From contig JBBEAX010000085.1 in the NCBI GenBank assembly GCA_040882645.1, forward strand, positions 1 through 64,000: a stretch of 64,000 nucleotides of DNA, read 5' to 3'. The position numbers and the translations under genes were made by a program. Source of the DNA: JAUYIV01 sp040882645. GTDB taxonomy: Bacteria; Actinomycetota; Acidimicrobiia; Spongiisociales; UBA11373. The notes under the pieces were generated by a model. It made no database searches, was not told the origin of the DNA, and worked only from the letters and a program-made list of their open reading frames with translations. Positions 50,708 through 58,269 of this stretch are shown piece by piece; the stretch's first letter is position 1, and each line of letters opens with the position of its first letter.

Positions 50708-51533
50708 CGTGGAGGTGGAACTTCTCTTTTACGGTTCTGGCGAAGTTGCTCGAGCTCAGACGCACCAGGCGCACCGGATTGGGGCCGCGCGAGACGCGCA
50801 CGACCTCTCCGGGAGACAGCTCGGCCTGCACCCTGCCGTCCACGTTCACCCGGGCGGGCCGGTCCGAAGAAACCCGCAGGTCGAGGGTGGTGTCGGCCCC
50901 GAACACGATCGCGCGCCCGAAGAGGTTGTGGGGGGCCACCGCGGTCAGGACGAGCGAATCCAGCTCGGGATCGACCAGTGGCCCGCCGGCAGAGAACGTG
51001 TAAGCAGTGGACCCGGTGGGTGTGGCCACGATGATCGCGTCGGCTCGATACTCGGCCAGGTGCTGAGAACCCACCGACACTGCGATGCCAACGACGTTCT
51101 GCGACAACACCTTCTCGACCACGACGTCGTTGAGAGCGTCGACCGCATCCCCGCTGGGGAGCTCGGCCCGCAGGGTCATCCGGGGCGAGATGCGGTATTC
51201 CCCCGCGAGGAGGGCATCGAGCGCGGCTCCTACCAGGCTCGGGTCGACCTCTGCCAGAAAGCCGACGGTGCCGGCATTCACCCCGAGAATCGGGAGCCCG
51301 GCATCCCGCGCAATCCGCGCGGCCTGGAGCACCGTTCCGTCACCGCCGATCGCCACCACGAAGTCGGCCGACAGGGCTTCCTGCGCGCCGCGCGGGGTGG
51401 CCACGGGGACGCGATCGGCGTCGATCTCGGGGACGGCCACCTCGATTCCCCGATCTCTAGCGGCAGCGGCCACCGCGGCGGCGATCTCTGAGGAGGTATC
51501 GCGCGTCGGGTGAAGGATGAGCGCGAGCTTCAT
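50700..51533 (-). CDS. nadK: NAD kinase
   Basis: NadK phosphorylates NAD to NADP. The conserved GGDGT is at 63-67 (VVAIGGDGTVLQAAR), with a later ALNDVVVEK and SAGGPLVDP, matching the family. Length 277 residues is normal. The ATG overlaps the tlyA stop and its own stop overlaps recN, so tlyA-nadK-recN are translationally coupled. Confidence 0.95.
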   Translation of the reverse strand: MKLALILHPTRDTSSEIAAAVAAAARDRGIEVAVPEIDADRVPVATPRGAQEALSADFVVAIGGDGTVLQAARIARDAGLPILGVNAGTVGFLAEVDPSLVGAALDALLAGEYRISPRMTLRAELPSGDAVDALNDVVVEKVLSQNVVGIAVSVGSQHLAEYRADAIIVATPTGSTAYTFSAGGPLVDPELDSLVLTAVAPHNLFGRAIVFGADTTLDLRVSSDRPARVNVDGRVQAELSPGEVVRVSRGPNPVRLVRLSSSNFARTVKEKFHLHDA

Positions 51534-52303
51534 GCGAGAGCCGCCGCGACCAGGTTGTCCTCATCTTGGACCCGACCGCCGAGCGTCGCGGTGACGAGGA
51601 ATTCGCGGTTCCCCTTGGCGCCGAAGACCGGCGATGGCATGGACGCACGCGGGGCGATGCCGGCGGCAACGAGCGCCTGAACGACCGAGCGGACAGCCGT
51701 GGAGTGTGACTCGGGGTCACGAACGATCCCCCCGCGGCCCACCAGGTCTCGACCCACCTCGAACTGCGGCTTCACGAGGACAACGTAGTCGGTGCCGGTC
51801 GTGCCGGATGCGCGTAGTTGGGGGGCAAGTGAAGCCGCCGAGATGAATGAGACGTCCATAGTGACGAGATCGAACGGCGCCCCAAGATCGGACGGATCGA
51901 CGGTGCGGAAGTTCAACCGGTCGGCCACCCGGACCCGCGAGTCGGTGGCCAGGCGGGATATCAACTGCCCGTAGCCGACGTCGAGGGCCACCACGGAAGC
52001 CGCGCCTCGGTGCAGCAGGACATCGGTGAACCCTCCGGTCGAGGCGCCGACGTCGAGCGCGTGCCGCCCTGCCACCTCGATGCCAAAGCCTTCGAGCGCC
52101 GCTTCCAGCTTGGCGCCGCCGCGGCTCGCCCACCGATCGCCGGGCTCGATGACGATCGGCTCGTCTTCGGCGACCATCGTCGAGGGCTTGGCCGAGGGAC
52201 GTCCCCCGACGACGACCGACCCGACCTCGATCAAGCGTTGCGCCTCGGTGCGCGAGCCAGCGAACCCGCGCCGGACCAACTCGGCGTCAAGCCTCCGTCG
52301 CAG
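51530..52303 (-). CDS. tlyA: TlyA family rRNA 2'-O-methyltransferase, probable CTG start
   Basis: TlyA methylates 16S and 23S rRNA and affects capreomycin sensitivity. The S4-like N-terminus begins RRRLDAELVRRGFAGSR, equivalent to the usual TlyA start, and the SAM site is ALDVGASTGGFTDVLL. No ATG/GTG/TTG precedes the domain. A CTG at 52303 has AGGAGG (52310-52315) six bases upstream. A TTG at 52279 is a weaker alternative that would cut into the S4 domain. The 257-residue length fits. Confidence 0.9.
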   Translation of the reverse strand: MRRRLDAELVRRGFAGSRTEAQRLIEVGSVVVGGRPSAKPSTMVAEDEPIVIEPGDRWASRGGAKLEAALEGFGIEVAGRHALDVGASTGGFTDVLLHRGAASVVALDVGYGQLISRLATDSRVRVADRLNFRTVDPSDLGAPFDLVTMDVSFISAASLAPQLRASGTTGTDYVVLVKPQFEVGRDLVGRGGIVRDPESHSTAVRSVVQALVAAGIAPRASMPSPVFGAKGNREFLVTATLGGRVQDEDNLVAAALA

Positions 52304-52439
52304 GGTCGTCCTCCTCGGACTCGAGGAGCGCTGACAGCTCGGCGGCGATGTTGTCGGCGAGGTCCGGAGCGTCGGCTGGATCCGCTTCTTCCAGGCTCGC
52401 GAGGTCTTCTTCGATGGGCGTATCATCCATGGGGGTCAT
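52287..52439 (-). CDS. Small acidic protein upstream of tlyA
   Basis: This 50-residue product starts MTPMDDTPIEEDLAS and ends EEDDPATEA, with almost no basic residues. It overlaps the tlyA start by 17 bp, consistent with coupling. It occupies the place held by the small gene Rv1693 upstream of tlyA in mycobacteria, but no sequence similarity is claimed. A second ATG at 52430 is possible. Function unknown. Confidence 0.6.
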   Translation of the reverse strand: MTPMDDTPIEEDLASLEEADPADAPDLADNIAAELSALLESEEDDPATEA

Positions 52440-52468
52440 TATCCCTGTGTCCCACGACAGGAACAGCA

Positions 52469-53194
52469 TTGCTGCCGATCCGCGACGTCAACCCCACGAG
52501 GATCAGACCCCTGGTCACCTGGGCGATCATCGCCGTCAGCGCCCTCGTGTACTTCGCCTGGCAGCCCCAGGATGTCGATGAGGCCACCGAGTTCGTCTAC
52601 GAACGGGCCGCGATCGCGTGTGAACTGACGACAGGGGCGCCGCTGAGCATCGACGAGATCAACACCGGACGCTGCTCCGACGGTTCCGAGCAGCCCTTCT
52701 TCGCAGGCAAGAACGTCTGGTTGTCTGGCCTCGTGTCGATGTTCCTTCACGGGAGCATCGCCCACATTCTGTTCAACATGTGGAGCCTGTGGATCTTCGG
52801 GAACAATGTCGAAGAGGCCTTCGGCCACCTGGGGTACTTGCTGTTCTACCTGGCGGCGGGGGTGGCGGCGACCGTGGGGTTCGTCGTCGTCAACCCGGAG
52901 TTGACGGTCCCGCTGGTGGGCGCGTCGGGAGCGATCGCAGGCATGATGGGGGCGTACCTCGTGCTGTTCCCCAATCACATGGTGATGTCCCTGGTGTTCT
53001 TTCGGATCGTCGCAATACCGGCAATGTTGTTTCTCGGAATCTGGTTTCTCAGCCAGTTCTTCTTCAGCTCGGAGGGGGTGGCGTGGGAAGCCCATGTTGC
53101 CGGGTTCGCCTTCGGCGCCCTGCTGGCGTTGCCGTTCAGGCGGCTGCTGCTGAACCGCACCCTGGCCGGTGAGCGGCACGCCTCGGCGTGGTAG
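52469..53194 (+). CDS. Rhomboid family intramembrane serine protease
   Basis: The 241-residue protein has six hydrophobic segments. The catalytic Ser is in VGASGAIAG (S153), and the His is H209 in EAHVAGFAFG, with H94 and H99 in the FLHGSIAHILFN loop. Rhomboids cleave transmembrane proteins inside the membrane. A TTG at 52469 with AGGA upstream gives LLPIRDVNPTR; a CTG at 52472 is the alternative. It is convergent with the HAD gene at 4 bp. Confidence 0.9.
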   Translation: MLPIRDVNPTRIRPLVTWAIIAVSALVYFAWQPQDVDEATEFVYERAAIACELTTGAPLSIDEINTGRCSDGSEQPFFAGKNVWLSGLVSMFLHGSIAHILFNMWSLWIFGNNVEEAFGHLGYLLFYLAAGVAATVGFVVVNPELTVPLVGASGAIAGMMGAYLVLFPNHMVMSLVFFRIVAIPAMLFLGIWFLSQFFFSSEGVAWEAHVAGFAFGALLALPFRRLLLNRTLAGERHASAW

Positions 53195-53198
53195 CCCG

Positions 53199-53996
53199 TC
53201 ACCGCCCCAGGATGGCCGGCAGTGCTGCCACCGATGGGATCACATGATCCGGCGTCGATTCGGGAGGCAGCCCAATGGCGTCGGCAGCGACGCCCGTCAG
53301 CACCAGCACCGTCTCCCAACCGGCCAGCCGGCCACAGGCGATGTCGGTGTCGGGGCGATCGCCCACCATCCATGTCGGTCCGCCTCCGAGGCGTCGCTCG
53401 ATTGCAGCCCGCATCGGTGCAAACGGCTTCCCGGCGAACTCCGGGGGGCGGCCGGCGGCCCGCTCTACCGCGGCGATGATCGCTCCCGCTCCCGGCACCG
53501 GGACCGCGTTGGTTGGGAACGTCGCATCCGGGTTGGTCCCGATGAATCGGGCGCCGAGGATCACCGCCTGGGCTGCCCGCCGGATGCGGTCATACGAGAT
53601 CGCCCGATCGAGGCCGACCATCACCGTTTTCGCTTCGGATGGGTCCTCGGTCACCGAGACTCCGAGGGCGACGAGGGTTCCCACCAGCCCCGCTTCTCCG
53701 ATCGGCATCACCGGTTCGTCGCCTTCCTCGAGCATGGTGGCTGCGGCATCGGCCGAAGTGATCACCGCATCGGCAGAAGCGGTGAAGCCGGTGATGGCTT
53801 CCAGCCGATCGGCGACGACTTCGGCTGTCTTGGTCGAGTTATTGGTGGCGAACAGCAGCCTGAAGCCCCTGGAACGCAGCCGCTGAAGAGTCTTGCGGGC
53901 GCCCGCGACTGGCTGGTCGCCGACATACAGGCAGCCGTCGAGGTCGAAGACCACGTTGCCGGGCTCGTCCCCTCCGGCTAGAACTCGTCGGGCCAA
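53199..53996 (-). CDS. HAD-superfamily IIA hydrolase (NagD-like)
   Basis: The 265-residue enzyme has motif I FDLDGCLYVGD, motif II in LLFATNNSTKTA, and motif IV in MVGDRPDTDIACG, with a C2-type cap. Such enzymes hydrolyse sugar phosphates or nucleotides. The TTG at 53996 has GGGGAG four bases upstream; a GTG at 53954 would remove the leader. In mycobacteria the Rv1692 homologue sits in the same place upstream of tlyA. Confidence 0.88.
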   Translation of the reverse strand: MARRVLAGGDEPGNVVFDLDGCLYVGDQPVAGARKTLQRLRSRGFRLLFATNNSTKTAEVVADRLEAITGFTASADAVITSADAAATMLEEGDEPVMPIGEAGLVGTLVALGVSVTEDPSEAKTVMVGLDRAISYDRIRRAAQAVILGARFIGTNPDATFPTNAVPVPGAGAIIAAVERAAGRPPEFAGKPFAPMRAAIERRLGGGPTWMVGDRPDTDIACGRLAGWETVLVLTGVAADAIGLPPESTPDHVIPSVAALPAILGR

Positions 53997-55000
53997 TGCT
54001 CTCCCCGTTTCCAGGCTTCATACCCACCGGTCTCGGCCCTCACCCCAGCTCCGGCGTGGCGGCGCTCGCCAGGAGGATTCGGGACGAGGCGGGACGCTAC
54101 CAGGCCAGCTCGGTGCTCGACCGCGCTGTGTCCCTGGGGGATCTGGAGGGCCCCATCGGCCCGGCGTTGTTTCGCTACGAGATCCAACAGCCGGATGGAA
54201 TGGCGGTGGTGGGGTTGGTGGGAATCACCCGGGCGGCCGATCTGGAACCTCACGAGGGCACCGTCTTCGGTATCTCCGACCATCCCGCTCCGGCGGTCGA
54301 GATTCGGCCGATCCTGGCGATCGTGGATGAGGCGCTGCCTCTAGCCCCTCCGCTTGGGCCCCGGGTCGAGGTCATCGAAGCCAGCGGAACCCGCCACACC
54401 CTGGAGGCGGTCGAACACGAAGGGTGGGAGATCCACCGCCCGGTGGTCGCCGATGGCCATCATCGCCGGCGGGCGGTGATGTTGACCCGGGGCGACGACA
54501 CCAGCGTTCTGACCATGGTCGTGGGCGACTCCGGCTCCGGTCTCCGGGCCGGCACCTTCCATCGAGTCTTTGGCGACGCAGGCGAGCTGCCCCCATCCGC
54601 CTACGAGGTATTCGAGATCGAACCGGTCCCGGCGCCGAAGGTGACCGAGGGAGCCCTGGTGTGGGTCGCGGGGCACTCGGGGCAGGTCGTCGAACTGCGC
54701 GCCCGGGCGGATGCGCTTTCGACGGTCCCCGAGGCACTGCGGGGATCGCCGGCTGCAGTAGCCGAAGCCCTTCTGTACCCCCTACTCGGGGTGCACGAGA
54801 ACGATGCGCTCCACATCGCATCCTGGGAGTTGGCAGTCGAGGGTGTTCCTGGGCGGGGAGGCGCGCTGCTGCTCCCCGACGTCGAGGTGGGAACAGTGCT
54901 GAGTGCGGCGCGGGCAGGGCGGATGCTCCCCCCGAAGGCGAGTCGGTTCCATCCCAAGCCGCTGCGGGGGCTGGTGCTCCGAGATGCCGCTGGTGAGTAG
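53996..55000 (+). CDS. DUF1015 family protein
   Basis: The 334 residues contain the conserved VADGHHRRRAV (about 151-161) and a C-terminal LPPKASRFHPKPLRGLVLR, both typical of DUF1015. It is shorter than the 400-residue members. The reaction is unknown; the conserved His suggests an enzyme. It starts next to the divergent HAD gene with one shared base, so promoter sequences must lie in coding DNA. Confidence 0.82.
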   Translation: MLSPFPGFIPTGLGPHPSSGVAALARRIRDEAGRYQASSVLDRAVSLGDLEGPIGPALFRYEIQQPDGMAVVGLVGITRAADLEPHEGTVFGISDHPAPAVEIRPILAIVDEALPLAPPLGPRVEVIEASGTRHTLEAVEHEGWEIHRPVVADGHHRRRAVMLTRGDDTSVLTMVVGDSGSGLRAGTFHRVFGDAGELPPSAYEVFEIEPVPAPKVTEGALVWVAGHSGQVVELRARADALSTVPEALRGSPAAVAEALLYPLLGVHENDALHIASWELAVEGVPGRGGALLLPDVEVGTVLSAARAGRMLPPKASRFHPKPLRGLVLRDAAGE

Positions 55001-55014
55001 TCGGTCGCTGCTGG

Positions 55015-56361
55015 CTATTGGCCGTGGACCTTCTCCCCGAACCGCGCGACCGTTGCAGCCAGTAGCTGGGCGGTCAGGCCGAGCGAGTCCTCGCTGACCC
55101 GCTCGTCGTGGCCGTGGAACATCCGGAGGAAATCGCCGAAGGAGACCTGGCGGTCGAACAGTGAGACTCCGTATGCCACGGTTCCCTTGGGGCGAAAGAA
55201 GCGAGCGTCGGTGCCGACCGGAATCATGGCCGGGACGAGGTGAGCCTCTGGATGAATCCCATGCAACGCATCCGTCAGGGCTTCCCACAGCGGCCCGGCC
55301 GGCACCGAACCGCCGGCCCGGGTGGCCTCGATGGTCTCGATCTGGATCTCGTCGATTGCCGGGCCGATCGCCTTGCGGAAGTGGTCGTGAACGTCGACCT
55401 CGTCCTGGCCGGGAAGCACCCGCACGTCCACCTCGGCGGTGGCGTGGTCTGGCACCACGTTGGCCTTCACCCCCGAGCGGAGGGTGTTGGGACTGATCGT
55501 CAGGTGGGTGCACGCGTGAATCCATCTGGCGAGGCCGAGGTCGTCGATGGCAATACGATCGATGGCGCCATCGATTCGATCGATGTCGAGCAACTCCTCG
55601 TCGAGCCCATCCGGCGGAGCCCACGCCTCGACAAACCGCCGCCATTCATCGCTGATCGAGGCCGGCGGCGGGGCCGAGCCGAGTCGGGCCATCGCGTCTG
55701 CCATCGGCACCAGCGCGTTCCGAGTGCCGTATGGCTGGCTGCCGTGGCCGGGAACCCCGGTGGTGTGGAGGCGGCGCCATTGGGGCCCCTTTTCGGCAAC
55801 TGTGACCGGCAGCCCCGGACCGGTGGTCCCGTCCAGCAGAGGAGTCCCGATCTCGGTGAGGAGGTAGTCACACGCGACCTCGTCCCAATGATCGGACACT
55901 AAGAGGCGGGCTCCGAGGCGACCTCCGGCCTCCTCGTCCGCCACCGCGAGGAAGATCAGGTCGCCGGGCAGCGGCGGCCTCTTGCCACTCAAGTATTGCC
56001 CAAACACCGCGGCCATGGCGGTCGTCTGATTGAGCATGTCGACCGCCCCCCTGCCCCAAACGAACCCGTCGCGGCGCTCGCCACCGAAAGGGTCGACACT
56101 CCATCCCTCCGCCGATACCGGTACGACGTCGGTGTGACCCATGAGCATCAAAGACGGCGCCCCAGGATCGGTCCCCGGCACTCGCCAGGTCGCGCTCATC
56201 CGCCCCGGATGCGGTTCAAAGGTCCAATCTGCGGTGCCCAAGTGAGCCTCGAGGGTGGCGACGGAGCGCGCCTCGCCCCCGGAGTCCGGGGTGCCGTCGT
56301 TGACGCAGCCATTCCGTATCAGTGCCACGAGCAACTCGACCAGCTCGCCCCTGGAAATCAT
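55015..56361 (-). CDS. M20 family metallopeptidase
   Basis: The 448-residue enzyme has the metal-binding MGHTDVVPV, WGRGAVDMLNQTTA and VADEEAGG segments of M20 exopeptidases and deacylases. The later dimerisation domain holds THLTISPNTLRSGVKANVVP and a C-terminal His. It would hydrolyse a peptide or acyl-amino acid. The substrate is unknown. It is convergent with the DUF1015 gene at 14 bp. Confidence 0.9.
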   Translation of the reverse strand: MISRGELVELLVALIRNGCVNDGTPDSGGEARSVATLEAHLGTADWTFEPHPGRMSATWRVPGTDPGAPSLMLMGHTDVVPVSAEGWSVDPFGGERRDGFVWGRGAVDMLNQTTAMAAVFGQYLSGKRPPLPGDLIFLAVADEEAGGRLGARLLVSDHWDEVACDYLLTEIGTPLLDGTTGPGLPVTVAEKGPQWRRLHTTGVPGHGSQPYGTRNALVPMADAMARLGSAPPPASISDEWRRFVEAWAPPDGLDEELLDIDRIDGAIDRIAIDDLGLARWIHACTHLTISPNTLRSGVKANVVPDHATAEVDVRVLPGQDEVDVHDHFRKAIGPAIDEIQIETIEATRAGGSVPAGPLWEALTDALHGIHPEAHLVPAMIPVGTDARFFRPKGTVAYGVSLFDRQVSFGDFLRMFHGHDERVSEDSLGLTAQLLAATVARFGEKVHGQ

Positions 56362-56413
56362 CTGCGGTCGTCCCCACGCAGTGTCAGGGCGCGATGCAGA
56401 AATGTGGCTCCGG

Positions 56414-56887
56414 TCATCCGTCGCTCCGATGCATCACGATCGATCGGGCCTTGAAGCCGTTCGACTCGAAGAAGTTCTTCGACGCTCGGTGCCCTGGCGA
56501 GACATGAGCGTCGAAGTCATGGATTCCTCGCCCTTCTGCATCCTGCAGGAACCGGGCGATCATCGCCTCCCCGACCCCAACGCCCCTGGCTCCGGCGAGG
56601 GTGAAGATGAGGCGCACCGCGGCGACGCGGCGGCCACCGGCCTGCGGCAAGAGCGCTTCGTCGCGCGCCATCAAGAAGCCGACTGGAAACTTGTCGATTT
56701 CGCCGAGATACAGGTGGACCGTTGGGTCGCCGAGCAGTGATTCAAAGGAGTCGATCACCGGGTGAGGCAGCCCGTCCGCTGACGACCAGATCGGCTTGAT
56801 CGCATCCATCTCGGCCGCGAGGTCGAAGTAGAGACTCTCCAATATGGACAGGTCGTCCCGGGTGGCAGGTCTGGAAGTGGGTCCCAC
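56414..56887 (-). CDS. GNAT-family N-acetyltransferase
   Basis: The 157-residue protein begins with SRPATRDDLSILESLYFDL and has the acetyl-CoA loop in AGARGVGVGEAMIARFL. A late ASKNFFESNGF follows, the usual GNAT ending. The GTG start gives MGPTSRPAT. The acceptor is unknown. It is a single gene with 52 bp to the M20 peptidase start. Confidence 0.87.
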   Translation of the reverse strand: MGPTSRPATRDDLSILESLYFDLAAEMDAIKPIWSSADGLPHPVIDSFESLLGDPTVHLYLGEIDKFPVGFLMARDEALLPQAGGRRVAAVRLIFTLAGARGVGVGEAMIARFLQDAEGRGIHDFDAHVSPGHRASKNFFESNGFKARSIVMHRSDG

Positions 56888-56938
56888 GGTAGTCAGGCTA
56901 AGCGGGTGGCAGATGTCGATGTGTCCTGAAGCCGGCCC

Positions 56939-57382
56939 CTACGCGCAATCGCGGCAAAGCTGCTTGCGCTTGTCGGCCAGTTGGCTGGAACGCTTCACCA
57001 GGAAGCACGAGCGGCAGACGAACTCTCCCAACCCCGCGGTCTCCGCGGGTGTGTCGAGCTCAATGGCTTCGCGGCGCAGCTTCCGCAGCTCCTCGGCTTC
57101 ATCGACCGGGAGGCTCTCGGCCTCCTCATCCTCGGTGAGCATTTCGAGCTCTTCGGCTTCGAGCTCGTCGAGGGCCTCGCTCTCTTCGTCGTCCTCGTCG
57201 TCTTCAGCCTCGTCGTCATCTTCGTCTTCATCGTCATCGGCGACGACGGCAGTGAGATCGACTTCGAGGTCGGCCTCGACTTCGTCGAGATCGACCTCTT
57301 CGATTTCCTCTTCCGCGTCGTCGTCGTCTTCCGCCCAATCCTGTTCAGGTTCGGCGAGATCTTTGTCGTCGGGGGGCGCCAT
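56939..57382 (-). CDS. DUF4193 family zinc-binding protein
   Basis: The first 100 residues are almost entirely acidic, and the C-terminus has CRSCFLVKRSSQL and QLCRDCA, a C4 zinc-finger pair as in actinobacterial DUF4193 proteins. It is a good actinobacterial marker. Function is unknown; RNA polymerase or ribosome binding has been discussed for related small proteins. The acidic run explains the repetitive TCGTCGTC DNA at about 57160-57260. Confidence 0.86.
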   Translation of the reverse strand: MAPPDDKDLAEPEQDWAEDDDDAEEEIEEVDLDEVEADLEVDLTAVVADDDEDEDDDEAEDDEDDEESEALDELEAEELEMLTEDEEAESLPVDEAEELRKLRREAIELDTPAETAGLGEFVCRSCFLVKRSSQLADKRKQLCRDCA

Positions 57383-57453
57383 CGAGCCTCCAGGTGGTGC
57401 AATGAAGCGGGCGGAGTATATCGCCGGTCACCGTGACCCTTCCGCCGGGCGAG

Positions 57454-58269
57454 CTAGATCGCAAGCCGAACCGCGGCCGAAAGGCAGGTCACTCGAAACG
57501 CGCCGTGACCGACCCGTATTCCATCGACCACGATCGGCCACGCCAAGGGGGCGGCGACTTCAGCTGCGGCGAGGGAGCGTCGTCGCACGTGGTGCGAGCG
57601 AACATGCATCCCATTCCGCATCGAGTGGCGCAAACGGGATAGCGCGATGCGATGTCCGTTGAAGAGCTGGATGTCGAGGACTCCATCCACCAAGGTCGAC
57701 CGGGGCGCCACTGCCCACGAATACCAGAATTGCCCATTCAGCACCAGGATCCCCGAGGCAACCGATTCGGTCACGGACCCGGCCACGGTGACCGACACGC
57801 CGGTCGAGGGCAGCAGCGGAGAAGGCCACCAGGGGAACCACCGGGGACCCTTCGCCACGATTCCGGCGGCCACCGAGTTGACGAAGACCATCTCTCCGAA
57901 GTCCCCCTCGATGTGGCCGACGTCGATCGGGTAGGGGGTGTGATCCACCATGCGCTCGATCGCCCCGGGCAGCGTCTGGTCTGCAGCGAAAGTCTTCAGC
58001 AGGTCCGAGCGGGCGCCAGTCGTGATCAATGCCAGATCGGTCTGCTGCCCGAGGCGGCGAGCACCCACTTCGGCGACTGCATCGGCCAACTCCGGATCGG
58101 CTCCCTCGATCGCGATGCGGCGAAACCCGGCATCGAGGGATCCTCCCACCGACTCCGCCAGTCCGTCGGGATCGACGACCGATATCCGGTGGGCCACTTG
58201 AGCCTCCCGCAGTCCGGCTTCGACGGTGGTGGCGGTCGAGTCCTCGACGGCGAATATCTGCCAGCTCAC
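57454..58269 (-). CDS. Diacylglycerol-kinase-like protein with degenerate active site
   Basis: The 271 residues follow the YegS/DgkB plan. The N-terminal alpha/beta part should contain GGDGT but has IAIEGAD (52-58) instead. A later LALITTGARSDLLKTF replaces the usual GTxNDFA block. The C-terminal beta-sandwich with VDGVLDIQLFNGHR and a VDGIRVGHGAF end is well kept. The nucleotide-binding sequence appears lost, so it may be an inactive lipid-binding homologue. The GTG start overlaps the helicase stop (GTGA). Confidence 0.75.
   Translation of the reverse strand: MSWQIFAVEDSTATTVEAGLREAQVAHRISVVDPDGLAESVGGSLDAGFRRIAIEGADPELADAVAEVGARRLGQQTDLALITTGARSDLLKTFAADQTLPGAIERMVDHTPYPIDVGHIEGDFGEMVFVNSVAAGIVAKGPRWFPWWPSPLLPSTGVSVTVAGSVTESVASGILVLNGQFWYSWAVAPRSTLVDGVLDIQLFNGHRIALSRLRHSMRNGMHVRSHHVRRRSLAAAEVAAPLAWPIVVDGIRVGHGAFRVTCLSAAVRLAI

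Noticed and set aside
57160..57260. Trinucleotide-like TCGTCGTC repeat
   Set aside because: It encodes the Asp/Glu run of the DUF4193 protein, not an independent repeat element.
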